A stretch of DNA of 53,581 nucleotides from Tannerellaceae bacterium. GTDB lineage: Bacteria > Bacteroidota > Bacteroidia > Bacteroidales > Tannerellaceae. The notes under the pieces are model-generated. The model saw only the letters and a list, made by a program, of their open reading frames with translations, was not told where the DNA came from and ran no database searches. Below, in pieces: positions 25,038 to 35,501 of this stretch. Numbering within the stretch: the stretch's first letter is position 1; every line of letters starts with the position of its first letter. The translations under genes were made by a program, and so were the position numbers. The stretch spans positions 1 to 53,581 of the forward strand of contig JAJQAZ010000157.1 of NCBI GenBank assembly GCA_021203545.1. Reading direction: 5' to 3'.

Positions 25038-26423
25038 TCACAGTTGCTCTTCTTCCGTGTACAGTTCGCGTCCGCCCCCAAGAGCGTGATATAAACTGAT
25101 AATACCTTGTATTTCGCTAAACTGGTCGGCAGCCTGTGTCAGTTGAGCGGATAGTAGTGACTGCCGGGCAGTCAGGATTTCAAGATAGGTAGTAGAAGTA
25201 TGCGCCATTAATAACTCTGTACTTTCTACCGCTCTCTCCATGGCTTCTATTTGCAACGTACGGAGTTCACGTTTATTACGGGCTGTCTGGTACTGCACTA
25301 ACGCGTCGTTTACCTCGGCACCTGCATTTAATAATACCTGCCGGAAACTCAGCATAGCCTCCTGCCGTTGTGCTTCTGCTATTTTTACCTGTGCCAGGTG
25401 TATTCCTTTATTAAAAAGAGGCTGTGTAAGGAATGCCGCTGCCGAAAGCAGTAATTTACCCGGATTTACGATATAGGAACCTACACTGTTAGTCCACCCT
25501 GCCACACCACTCAATGTGATGAAAGGATACAGATAAGAACGGGCTTCGTTGGTTGCGTAATGTGCCTGCATCAGAGATAATTCAGCACTTTTTACATCCG
25601 GGCGGTTTGCCAGTAATTGCAGAGGAACTCCGGTAGTAAGTTCAATCGTAAAATCCTGCTCTTTCAGGCTGCCGCGGGCTATCTGATGGGGAGGTTCCGC
25701 CAGAATTAATGCCAGGCTGTTCTGTGTTTCATTGATCTGTTGGGCCAGGTCGTGCAAAGATGCTTCTATCGCATACCAGGTTCCTTCTATCTGGGCAACT
25801 CCTGCTTCGGTAGTCATACCTGCCTCTTTCATGGCCCGCATGGTTTCCACACTTTCCTGCCAGGTAGCCGCTGTTTGGAGAGTAATTTCATATTGCGAAT
25901 CCAGCATTAATAACAGGTAATAATAGTTGGCTATGGCAGCGATTAATTGCGTACGGACAGCCTGCGTATACTCCTGGCTCTGCAGATAGGCTGCTTTTGA
26001 TCTTTTCTTCGCATTTTGTAATCTGCCGAATACATCTATTTCCCAACTGGCTGCAACCGGAAGGGTATATACTTTAGAGGCTGCCGACCGGTCAAAACTA
26101 CTAAGAGAACCTTCAGGCGCAAGGTGCAGGGAGGGAAGGAATGCCAGACGGGAAGCCATCAATCCGGCTTCGGCCTGTTTTACCCGCAAATAAGCAGATT
26201 GCATATCAGTATTATTTTCTAATCCCTGATTAATTAAATGTTGCAGATGCGGATCTGTAAAAATATCCTGCCAACGAACATTGGCGATTGAAGTTGTCGT
26301 GTCTGCAATCTCATAGGTATCACCAAATAACCCTTCTGTTTCTATATCCGGACGGTGATAAGGTTTATATAATCCGCATCCTGTCAGGAAGGTTGCTGCG
26401 GTAAATATGATTATTTTCTTCAT
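25038..26423 (-). CDS. outer-membrane efflux lipoprotein (TolC/OprM/NodT family)
   Basis: 461 aa. Lipobox FLTGC at residues 12-16 after a short signal, then two outer-membrane-efflux-protein domains with the long periplasmic helices (QAEAGLMASRLAFLPSLHL; SAELSLMQAHYATNEARSYLYPFITL) and the NRPDV motif typical of NodT-type factors. It forms the outer-membrane channel of the RND pump encoded just upstream in the same operon (10 bases apart). Intact, in contrast to its two partners. Confidence 0.93.
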   Translation of the reverse strand: MKKIIIFTAATFLTGCGLYKPYHRPDIETEGLFGDTYEIADTTTSIANVRWQDIFTDPHLQHLINQGLENNTDMQSAYLRVKQAEAGLMASRLAFLPSLHLAPEGSLSSFDRSAASKVYTLPVAASWEIDVFGRLQNAKKRSKAAYLQSQEYTQAVRTQLIAAIANYYYLLLMLDSQYEITLQTAATWQESVETMRAMKEAGMTTEAGVAQIEGTWYAIEASLHDLAQQINETQNSLALILAEPPHQIARGSLKEQDFTIELTTGVPLQLLANRPDVKSAELSLMQAHYATNEARSYLYPFITLSGVAGWTNSVGSYIVNPGKLLLSAAAFLTQPLFNKGIHLAQVKIAEAQRQEAMLSFRQVLLNAGAEVNDALVQYQTARNKRELRTLQIEAMERAVESTELLMAHTSTTYLEILTARQSLLSAQLTQAADQFSEIQGIISLYHALGGGRELYTEEEQL

Positions 26424-26432
26424 CTGTTATAC

Positions 26433-29400
26433 TTAATCTTGATTATTATTTTTCTCCCGCTCTTTTTTCTCTTTCTCATGCTCTTCTATCTCTGCCTGAA
26501 TAGCCCAATCCGGATAATTATCTACCTGCACAGGTGTGAATTTTTCCTGGATATACTGGAACAGGATAAACAAAGAAGGTACAAGGAAAAGAAGTGCCAG
26601 CGTACCCACCAGCATCCCTCCTACGGCACCGGTATCCAACGAACTGTTACCATTCGCTCCTACTCCGGTAGAGAGGACAAGTGGGATCATACCAAACACC
26701 ATAGTAAGGGCCGTCATCAGGATTGGACGTAAACGTACTTTAGCTGCTGCTATGGCTGCCGCTGCAATAGACATACCGCCGGCACGCCGTTGTGCCGCAT
26801 ATTCAGTTAATAGAATTGCGGTTTTAGACAGCAGGCCTATCAACATGATCAATCCGGTCTGCAGATAAATATTATTTTCCAGCCCCATTGCCTTTGCAAA
26901 AAGGAAACTACCCATCAATCCACAGGGTACGGAAATAATTACTGCCAGAGGAATCAGGAAACTTTCATAAAGTGCACAGAGTATCAGATAAATCAACAGG
27001 ATACAGATACCAAAAATGATTACCGTATTGTTTGTACCCTGACTCTCTTCGCGGCTGATACCGGCAAATTCATAACTGTAACCCTGCGGCAATGTAGCAG
27101 CTGCCACCTCCTGAATAGCGCGGATCGCATCACCGGAGCTATATCCGTCAGCCGCCGCACCATTCACAGCGATCGCATTATACATATTGAAACGGGTAAG
27201 CGATTCGGCACCATATACCCGGGTTAGTTTTACAAACTGGCTGATAGGGGCCATTTCTCCGTTGATACGAACAAAAACTTTATGTAACGATTCAGCATCC
27301 AGACGATATTCCGGGGCTGCCTGAATCATTACCCAGTAAATTTTAGAGAAACGGTTGAAATCGGATACATAGTGTCCTCCGTAATAACCTGATAGCGTAG
27401 ATAAAACTTCGCCTGGGGATATACCGGCACGTTTACAGCGGGCTGCATCTACTTCTACCAGCCACTGCGGATTATTCACACTGAATGAAGTGTAAGCCGC
27501 AGCAATCTCGGGCCGTTGATTCAACTGTGCGATAAACTGTTGTGTATAGCCGTAAAAAACATTCAGATCTCCACCACGACGGTCCTGTACATACATATCA
27601 AAACCATTCCCTGTTCCGTAACCGGTAATCATCGGGGGAGCCATAACAAATATACTGGCATCTTTAATATCTGACGTCTGTTTATAAATTTCTGCTACCA
27701 CAGCGTTCACTTCATCCTCTTTATCAGGCCGTTCATCCCAGTGTTTCAGTTTAATTGTTATCATACCATACGAAGGTCCCTGTCCGGCTATCATTCCATA
27801 TCCGGCAACGGCAGTATGAGCCTGTACCTGTGGTAAAGTTGATATTCGCCTGTCTATCTCTTTTACAACTTTATCTGTTTGTGCCAGCGAACTACCCGGT
27901 GCTGTAGTTATATTAATAAAAATGGATCCCTGGTCTTCGTCCGGAACCAAACCGGTTTTCGTGTTATTCATTAACACAACCAATAAAGCAACAGAAGCGA
28001 TTATAGTGCACCAGGTCAGCCACGGACGTTTCATAAAGAAGAAAACGCCATGTTAATATTTTTTGACTATCGTATCAAACGATGTATTAAATGCTTTCCG
28101 GAAACGGGCTGCAAAGTTTTCTTTTTCAACTCCGTTTTCATCCACATACGGTTTAAGCATCAACGCACACAAAGCCGGTGATAAGGTTAATGCGTTGATG
28201 GCCGAAATACCTACCGCGACCGCCATAGTCAATCCGAACTGCGTATAGAATGTACCGGAGGTACCTCCCATCATAGATACCGGGATAAACACCGCCATAA
28301 AAACGAGCGTAGATGTAACAATTGCTCCACTGATACCTTTCATCGCATCGTGGGCTGCCATATAGGAAGACTGATACCCTACATCAAACCGTGCCTGCAC
28401 GGCCTCGACGACAATAATGGAGTCGTCCACAACCGTACCAATGGCCAAAACCAAAGCAAACAGAGTTAACAGGTTAATACTAAATCCAAAGAAGGAAAGT
28501 AAGGCAAATGTTCCGACCAGCGAAACAACGATTCCGACCATAGGGATTACCGTAGAGCGTAAATCCTGCAAAAAGACATATACAATAAGGATAACCAACA
28601 CAATGGCTTCCAGAAGTGTTTTGATTACTTCATGAATAGAAGCAAAAAGGAAATCGTTGGCATCCCTTAACTCCACAATATCAACACCGGCGGGCATATC
28701 TTTACAGGCCTCTTCAAGCAGTTTATCTATCTCTTCAATTACTTCCGTAGCATTTGTTCCGGCCGTCTGGAAAACCAGGCAGGAAATTCCCGGTTTACCA
28801 TTGGTTGTACTTGCATACGCATACTGTTGCTCTCCCAGTTCTACATCCGCCACATCTTTCAGCCGCAGAATTTCTCCATCAGGCAACGCACGGAGAACAA
28901 TATTCTCAAATTCTTCCGGTAGTATCAAACGTCCGCTATACTTCATCGTATATTGATACGTCTGATTGCCATTTTCCGCAAACGAACCGGTAGCCGACTC
29001 TATATTCTGCTCGGCCAGTGCCGCGGATATATCCGAAGGAACCAGGCCATACTGTGCCATAATATCGGGTTTCATCCAGATACGCATACTGTAATCACTC
29101 CCCAACACAACCAACTCGCCCACACCAGCCACACGCAGAATCTGGGGTTGCAGGTTAATTTTAAGGTAATTACTCAAAAACACATTATCGTAAGTGGCGT
29201 CCGGGCTATAAATAGAAAAAATCTTCAGAATACTGGTCTGTCTTTTGAATGTCTGTACTCCCACCTTGGTTACTTCCGCAGGTAACGAACCGGTTGCTTT
29301 AGATACACGGTTCTGCACATTCACCGCAGCCATGTCGGGATCGATTCCCTGCTTGAAATACACAAAGATCGTTACCGAACCGGAGTTGGTTGCCGAAGAG

Positions 29401-29639
29401 GTCATATGAGTCATATTTTCAACTCCGTTGATTGCTTCCTCCAACGGTGCAATCACACTATTTTGTAACGTTTCGGCACTGGCACCGGTATAAGATGTCA
29501 TCACCATAACAGTGGGTGGTGCAATGTCCGGATACTGCTCAACCGGTAGAGTAGCCAGACCGATTATTCCTCCCAGAACAATCACAATGGATATAACCGC
29601 CGACAAAACAGGACGGTCAATAAAATATTTAAGATTCAT
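26433..29639 (-). pseudogene. acrB: RND (hydrophobe/amphiphile) multidrug efflux pump, split by an in-frame TAA
   Basis: Inner-membrane proton-driven efflux pump of the AcrB/MexB type. The N-terminal half starts MNLKYFIDRPVLSAVISIVI and includes the proton-relay aspartates in LAIGTVVDDSIIVVEA; it stops at TAA 28050-28052 after FDTIVKKY. The C-terminal half resumes in the same frame with HGVFFFMKRPWLTWC and runs to the end. Without the stop the protein would have about 1069 codons, normal for the family. The break falls in the central loop between the two repeats, where residues are poorly constrained, so two half-proteins are conceivable but not known for this family. The N-terminal extension to 29684 is unlikely; MNLKYF is the usual start. 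Confidence 0.9.
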
Positions 29640-29684
29640 AAATTTTGTTTTTAATAATGAGTAGTTATCATTCGCTTTCCTCAT

Positions 29685-29827
29685 TAGTAGTTATCACTTA
29701 CTTCGTTCGTTAGTAGTCATCAGCTACTTCGTAGCTTAGTAGTTAAGTAGAAATTCTTTTATTCTTACTACTTGACTACTAGTGAATGCAATGAACGCTG
29801 ACTACTAGCGACCAACGGGAGCGATAA
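29685..29827. repeat. internally repetitive inverted repeat between adaptor and pump genes
   Basis: The left arm holds three 26-base units beginning AGTAGTTATCA or TAGTAGTCATCA with TACTTCGT cores; the right arm holds inverted units (ACTACTTGACTACTAGTG, CTGACTACTAGCG, GCGATAACTACT). The whole gap can fold into a long cruciform or hairpin inside an operon. Confidence 0.7.
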
Positions 29828-30997
29828 CTACTTTTTAATTTTCACCGGCATCCCTTCACGGATCAAACCAACTCCTTCAGCGATAATTACATCGCCTTCG
29901 GACAGCCCTGATTCTATAATATATTCCTGTCCGTTACTTACAGGAGTTACTTCTACAACCGTACGTTCAGGAGTATCGCCGGATACTTTATAGACAAACT
30001 TTTTATCCTGGATTTCGAGTGTGGCAATTTGTGGTACGATCAGACAGTTTTCACGAAAAGACGGGATCACTACATTTCCCGAACCACCACTATGCAATAA
30101 ATGCCCTTCATTCGGGAAAACGGCACGCAGGGAAACACTACCTGTAGTCAGGTCGATCACCCCACTTATTGTTTCAATACGTCCCGGTTGAGAGTAATTA
30201 CTACCATCACTCAACTGCAATTGTACGCCGGGCATTGACTTTAAAGCATTATCAATAGAACCGTACCTGCGAGTCAGGGATAATAACTGATTTTCCGTCA
30301 TCGAGAAATAAACATACATTTCCGAATTATCCGATACAGTGGTAAGAGGCCGGGGTATAGAAGGTCCAACCAAAGCACCTACACGGTAAGGTATCGTTCC
30401 GACCACTCCATTCGAGGGGCTTTTTACTACAGTATAAGAGAGATCGTTACGGGCATAGGTAAGCTGTGCTTCTGCCTGAGCCAACTGTGCTTTTGCTGTG
30501 AGCAAACTATTTTCGGCTGTAGAAAGATCAAATTGCGAAACCACATTCCGGTTAAACAATTCTTTTTTACTATCATACACCAACTGGGCTGTTGATACAC
30601 CTGCTTTGGCGGCTTCTACATTTATTCATGGCAGCGGCACGCTTCCGGAGGATGCTGTTGATACACCTGCTTTGGCGGCTTCTACATTTGCTTCTGCAGT
30701 CTGATAAGCAGCTTTATAAGGCACCTGGTCAATAATAAAAAGGGTCTCGCCTTTTCTTACTTTCTGGCCTTCCTTCACCACTACTTCCGAAATAAAACCA
30801 CCCACCTGTGGAAAGATATCTATGTCCTGGCGGCCTCTGATAGTGGCAGGATAGGTATCGGTTAATTGGCGGTCAGCACTACTGACCCGTAGTGTTGCAT
30901 ATTCCGCTTTGGGCATCACTGCCTGGTTGTTTTTACATCCGGTGAGCAAAATACAGCACACCATTACAAATGTTGCTTTTACTGTTTTCTTTTTCAT
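29828..30997 (-). pseudogene. acrA: RND periplasmic adaptor (AcrA/HlyD), interrupted by a 66-bp insertion
   Basis: Lipoprotein adaptor: lipobox LLTGC, then barrel-sandwich hybrid (VKEGQKVRKGETLFIIDQVPY), helical hairpin, and beta-barrel (SYTVVKSPSNGVVGTIPYRVGALVG). The frame reads to EAAKAGVSTA, then SSGSVPLP and TGA, then repeats NVEAAKAGVSTA and continues with QLVYDSKKELFNRNVVSQFDLS. Both parts are in the same frame. Removing 66 bp gives an uninterrupted 367-residue protein of normal length. The insertion duplicates 36 bp of the gene around 30 bp of new DNA that contains the stop (see the separate entry). The ATG at 30997 is chosen over 31030 because it begins the basic signal sequence. Confidence 0.9.
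30588..30689. other. 36-30-36 duplication-insertion in the adaptor gene
   Basis: Bases 30588-30623 and 30654-30689 are identical over exactly 36 bp (both begin GCTGTTGATACA and end CTTCTACATTT); the flanking bases differ on both sides, so the duplication is exactly 36. Between them are 30 unique bases (30624-30653), 18 of 30 G/C. Net insertion 66 bp, in frame, bringing a TGA. The same geometry occurs in susC at 49755. Confidence 0.95.
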
Positions 30998-31150
30998 TTT
31001 TCTTATTTTGAGCTTTAAAATCCGGTGCAAAAGTACTTTTTGATTAGTCGTTGTTCATTTTCAGAATAGAGCCACAATTGTTCATTTTAGGAAATAGATA
31101 ATAAATTATTCCAACAGATACTTTACATTTACACACAAAACGGAAATACA

Positions 31151-31991
31151 ATGAACTCATTCTTTACATTAGCAGAAGAACCGTTTCTGGTAGGAGAAAG
31201 CAATTTGCACAAATTTCTGAACAGGCCGCGCAGGCTGGATTGGGGTTTACTTTTTCTTTGCCGGAAGGGAAAGGCTACGATCTCTACCGAAATTATTAGT
31301 TACGAAATACAGGCTAACTTCAAGGTAACTTTACTACCGGGAACAATCTTTACGGTTCATGAAGCCAGTGATGATTTCAAGGTCTCCTTCCTGGCATTTT
31401 CTGACACATTGTTTGGTGAGGCTAATTTCCGGCTCCAGCCTGCATTCTTCAGATTCATGCGGGAAAATCCGGTTTATCATATGCCGGACGAAAAAGTGGC
31501 TATTATGTTGGGCTTGTTTCCTTTTCTTGATTCCGTTTATCAGGATCGCAACAACCAGTTCCGTTACGAAATAGTCCGCAATCAGTTGCAATGCATTTTG
31601 GGATACTTACGATAAAATTCAGCGCTACTTTGACAATATAAAAGGATCCACTTCGTACCATAAACACGAGATATTTAAAAAATTTATCTCACTTATCCGC
31701 ACTCATTACAAAGAAGAACGGGAAGTGGCGTTTTATGCAGACCGGTTATGCATTACACCCCGTTATTTATCTTTTATATCCCGGCAGGTTACCCGCACAA
31801 AATCAGCCAAAGATTTGATAAATAATCATATTATACTCGAAATTAAAGTACTGCTTGAATCCACCCAACTTCCCGTGCAGGAGATTGCCCACCGGCTGAA
31901 TTTCCCCGACCAGTCTTACCTGGGACGCTATTTTAAACGTTACACAGGCCAATCGCCTTCGCAATACCGTACCCTGGCAAAATCTCCCTGA
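31151..31991 (+). pseudogene. AraC-family regulator, frameshifted
   Basis: The N-terminal sensor half runs to ...RNQLQCILGYLR then TAA at 31613. A downstream frame offset by +1 base continues KIQRYFDNIKGSTSYHKHEIFKKF and contains the complete double helix-turn-helix (FYADRLCITPRYLSFISRQVTRTKSAKDLI; EIAHRLNFPDQSYLGRYFKRYTGQSPSQYR). Removing one base near 31608-31612 joins the two into a 279-residue protein of normal AraC length. It is divergent from the efflux operon, whose local regulator it probably is; with the frameshift no DNA-binding domain would be made. Confidence 0.85.
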
Positions 31992-32119
31992 CCTAATTAA
32001 ATAATATGTTGTAGAATAGTAAAAAAAACAGTTTTTTTATTCTATTTTTCTCATCTTGCAACCGGAAAATCATTTTTGATTTTAATAACTATAATTCATT
32101 ACTTAATTTATCAACGTTT

Positions 32120-32371
32120 ATGGAAAACAGTAATCAACCCTCTTTCTTAGATCAAAAAATCACATCTGTAGGAGAATGGATAATAACATTTATTTTAATG
32201 GGCATACCTGTTGTAGGTTTCATTATGCTTTGCGTTTGGGCTTTTGGCAATAACACATCACCGGCAAAAGCTAATTTTGCAAAAGCAGCTCTTATCATGA
32301 TTGTAATTAGTTTTGTACTGGTAATACTTTTCTGGGGAGTTATTGGTGCAATGTTTGCTTCAGCATTTTAA
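32120..32371 (+). CDS. two-helix small membrane protein (paralog of the one at 24711)
   Basis: 83 aa. Helix 1 about residues 15-40 (GEWIITFILMGIPVVGFIMLCVWAF), helix 2 about 54-76 with LFWG. Shares the WAFxxxTSxxKANFAKAALI core with the protein at 24711. The two paralogs bracket the efflux operon and its regulator. Function unknown. Confidence 0.75.
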   Translation: MENSNQPSFLDQKITSVGEWIITFILMGIPVVGFIMLCVWAFGNNTSPAKANFAKAALIMIVISFVLVILFWGVIGAMFASAF

Positions 32372-32388
32372 ACGAAGAAATGTATTTT

Positions 32389-32421
32389 CCGGGGAAAGCC
32401 TGAACTAGGCTATTTTCCCGG
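32389..32421. terminator. nested hairpin terminator between the small membrane gene and the pilus operon
   Basis: Outer stem CCGGGGAAA / TTTTCCCGG encloses an inner GCCT-GAACT-AGGC hairpin. Flanks are AT-rich on both sides. Serves two converging transcription units. Confidence 0.65.
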
Positions 32422-32428
32422 AATAATA

Positions 32429-34560
32429 TTATTCTGTTAATGCAACCGATGCAATCCAGGCCCAAAGATTAGCCAGCATTTTTTCCGCATCGTTTACTAC
32501 CACTCCGTTCGCATTTTGAATATATTCTCCCGGACGTCCTCCGCTACCCAGAAAATTATACAGATCAATATCACCACTATACACAATTCTGCGTGCAAAA
32601 TCAATACCCAAAACCATATTGCCGTTCCGGTCGAGCAATATAGGTGAAATCCCGGCTGCTAAAGCCGCGTTGATCTCTATATATCCATACGTATCATCGT
32701 ATGAACGATAGGTCATAGAGCTGCTTACTGTTCCAAAAGGTCCAACCATAATTTCCTGGGGAGGAGACTGATACAAAGTAAAGGCAACACTCTGTGCACT
32801 GGTTCCTCTTATTATTTGTCCACCACTTATTTGAGGAAAACCTAAATAATTAGTCAAAAGTATATTATTTGTACCGGTATTATCATACTGCACAAATAAA
32901 ACCCTCCTATCACTGGCATTTAACCAATTTATATATCTGCCGGACAATGCATTGGACGGATCACGGGCATAAGTAAGATATATCACATCAAAAATTTCCA
33001 TCATAGCCGATGTTACATCTGCATCGGCATGTCCGGCAATACTGATTTCCGGAATTCTAACAGTTCCGTTAGGACCAAAATTATGTTTATTCCGCATAAT
33101 ACTGGTCATTTTTCCCCCCCCCGAACCCGGTCTCCCGGTGGGCTATTTGTAAAAACAGAATCGCCCAGCGAACCTATTTCACCCCTGCTTCCATACACAG
33201 TCAATGCCCTGTAAATAAGGCTCAGTTCTCCCTGATTGATAGTTAACAGAACCCGTAACCGGCCGGCAACGGCTACTAAATAACGGGGTTCGGAACCGGC
33301 ATTAGGTGCTGTAACTGTAATAGTAGTTCCATCATTGGAAACCGATACTATATAAGCAGGATTCGATGCATCATCCGAAAAAGTACCACCGGCAGTAATC
33401 GGAGGGATTGTTTCATCAATCACTCCATTGGCATCTGTCCAGTAAAGTTCATAATCATCCACATTTGTATCTACTGTAATACTTTGAGACGAACCGGCAG
33501 CAGCAGGTACGGATATAGTACGCGAAGAAACACCAAAATAGTAGATATTATCAAACACCATATAAATAGTATTTTCTTCCCATACCTTTACCTGTGCCGT
33601 TATTTGCGAAGATTGATTATTGGCTGCTTCATCCGGACTGTTCCAACCGGAAGCCAGTACATCGGTAATAGTAATCGAATAGCGGTGGTTTCTTAAAACC
33701 TAACCAAACAAAGTAGGAGCTTCTCCCGGAACAAAGTCAATGCGGTAATAAGTAGGTTGTGTATCATCTCCATACGTTCCCCCTACCACCACCACTGTAG
33801 CATCCTGTCTGTCGGCCTCTGCCGGAAGCGGCGATTCGGGTAAATAAAGCTGTTCTATTGATTCATTGCCTGTTACAGCGAGCTGTGTAGTATTAATATT
33901 CCGTGTGGTTCCTGCCGGAATACTGGCCGTTGTAGCCACATTATTTACCAGCGCATTGGGTATTACCTGATACCTGTCGCTAACACGGAACAGTTGCACA
34001 GAAGTCAGTGTAAAATTAGCCGTATTAACCTCTACATCCACACGGGCTACAGAACGTACCAAAGCCACATCATTCACAGTAACATTAGTAGTCAGCGAGG
34101 GAAAATCCACTTCACCAAACATAGGTAAAGTGCCATCAAATCCGGCTGCTGTAAAAGTTCCGGTAAGTCCTTCACGAACCGTCGTTTCATCTGCCCCGGT
34201 AGCTATACCCGCGGTATTGGTATAATTTGCCAGCAAAAATAATTTTACGGGATTGGTAGTATAAGGTATCCTGGCTGTAAAATTATATTCGGTCTCCCCT
34301 GTTGCACCCAGGCTATATCCCTCGACCTCTCTGATATACCGGAATCCAGTCCCTTCATCTTCAAAAACCAATACAATCATAGAAGTAACAGCATCTTCAT
34401 AAACAGCACGTGTACGGTTCATAGCCGGTACTTTGGTCGCAAAATAGATGGTAAGTTCCGAGTCTATATCTACCGGGTCAATACCAGTATCCTTATCGCT
34501 TTTACAGGATGAATGAAAGATAAAAAGTATAGCTAATAATATATTTATATATTTCTCCAT
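32429..34560 (-). pseudogene. large pilus accessory/tip lipoprotein (fimbrillin-like), broken twice
   Basis: Last gene of the type V pilus operon. N-terminal part (lipobox-like HSSC, ELTIYFATKVP, AVTSMIVLVFED) is fimbrillin-like and stops at TAG 33700-33702; the same frame continues at once with VLRNHRYSITITDVLASGW, a conserved fimbrillin block, through MVFDNIYYFGVSSRTISVP to a run of nine C (nine G in the coding strand) at 33114-33122, where the frame is lost; one extra G restores it into KMTSIMRNKHNFGPNG and on to the end at 32429. The repaired product is about 710 aa, matching the large proteins found third in such operons (tip or accessory subunits, DUF4906-like). Two independent lesions, otherwise well-preserved reading frame. 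Confidence 0.78.
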
Positions 34561-34587
34561 TTCTTACTCGCTGAACATTGTTAAGAC

Positions 34588-35501
34588 TCAAAAAACCGGA
34601 TCAACAAATCCCGACTCCCATCCTTTTACTGACACATGTACATTCAGGCCGCCATCAAACCTCAGGTAAACAGGGATAGTAACCTCATTAATTCCTTCTA
34701 CAGTAATATGATTCCAGGACATAAAATTGGCCAGATCCAACGAATACACAAGCCGTCCCTCCCCATTATATACATCTATAAGAATATCATTATCGTCCCC
34801 AAAACGAAACAGATTAAACCGGGATGTAAGTTGGTTCCCCGGTGAATCTCCTGTCCAACCGGGATACATAGCTGCTATTTCACCGGTTACCTCCATCCTG
34901 AAATCATATCCTGTATATACATTTCTAACGGTCAACCATCCCTGCGGATCACTCATAGCCCGCGCCTGAACCTCTGATTCTGTGGTAGACAACCCCTCGA
35001 TATACACTTCTATTTTAATATGGGCCGACCGAAAATAAACCGTATCCGGTCCGGCTGTACGTACCGGTACCTCAATAGTTTGCCGTCCATAATAAAGAGA
35101 ATCAAAATTAACGATCGACCCGCCGGACAAATAGAGACTATTGTACAGGAAATGTTCATCGAAGGTGCCTTCCCCCCGGTTATTTCTGATAAAGCAGTTA
35201 CATTTCCCCAGCAAACCACCTCATAGGCTCCGGGTTGCAAATCCGGCCGGATACCCTGGAACTCATGCAGTGCTGCCTTCGATACGGCGTAGCGGTCTAC
35301 ATACCCACCATCCGTATCAAAAACATATAGCTGAACTGTTTCTATTTTGGAGTTAAATATGTCCGTTGTCCCATTCCCATTGTATAAAAAATAAATTTCA
35401 TACGGCCCTTGAAAACAGTCATCGAAATTTTCTTTTATACAGCCGGGAGCCAGAATCAACATTCCCCAAAGGAATAATATGTTAACCCACCATTTCTTCA
35501 T
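34588..35501 (-). pseudogene. FimB/Mfa2-type pilus anchor lipoprotein, frameshifted at a G6 tract
   Basis: Lipobox LAPGC and the FimB/Mfa2 opening KENFDDCFQGPYEIYFLYNGNG. The frame reads to CWGNVTALSEITGG, then goes out of frame at six G (six C at 35172-35177 on the plus strand); adding one G continues into EGTFDEHFLYNSLYLSGGS and on to the typical ending VSVKGWESGFVDPVF. The repaired length is 304 aa, normal for the outer-membrane anchor that also limits pilus length. Its ATG overlaps the stop of the upstream fimbrillin gene (ATGA), so translation is coupled. Confidence 0.85.

Noticed and set aside
29690-29827. Group of tRNA-like or riboswitch structure in the adaptor-pump gap
   Set aside because: The pairing comes from direct and inverted repeats of one unit; no cloverleaf or known aptamer consensus is visible.
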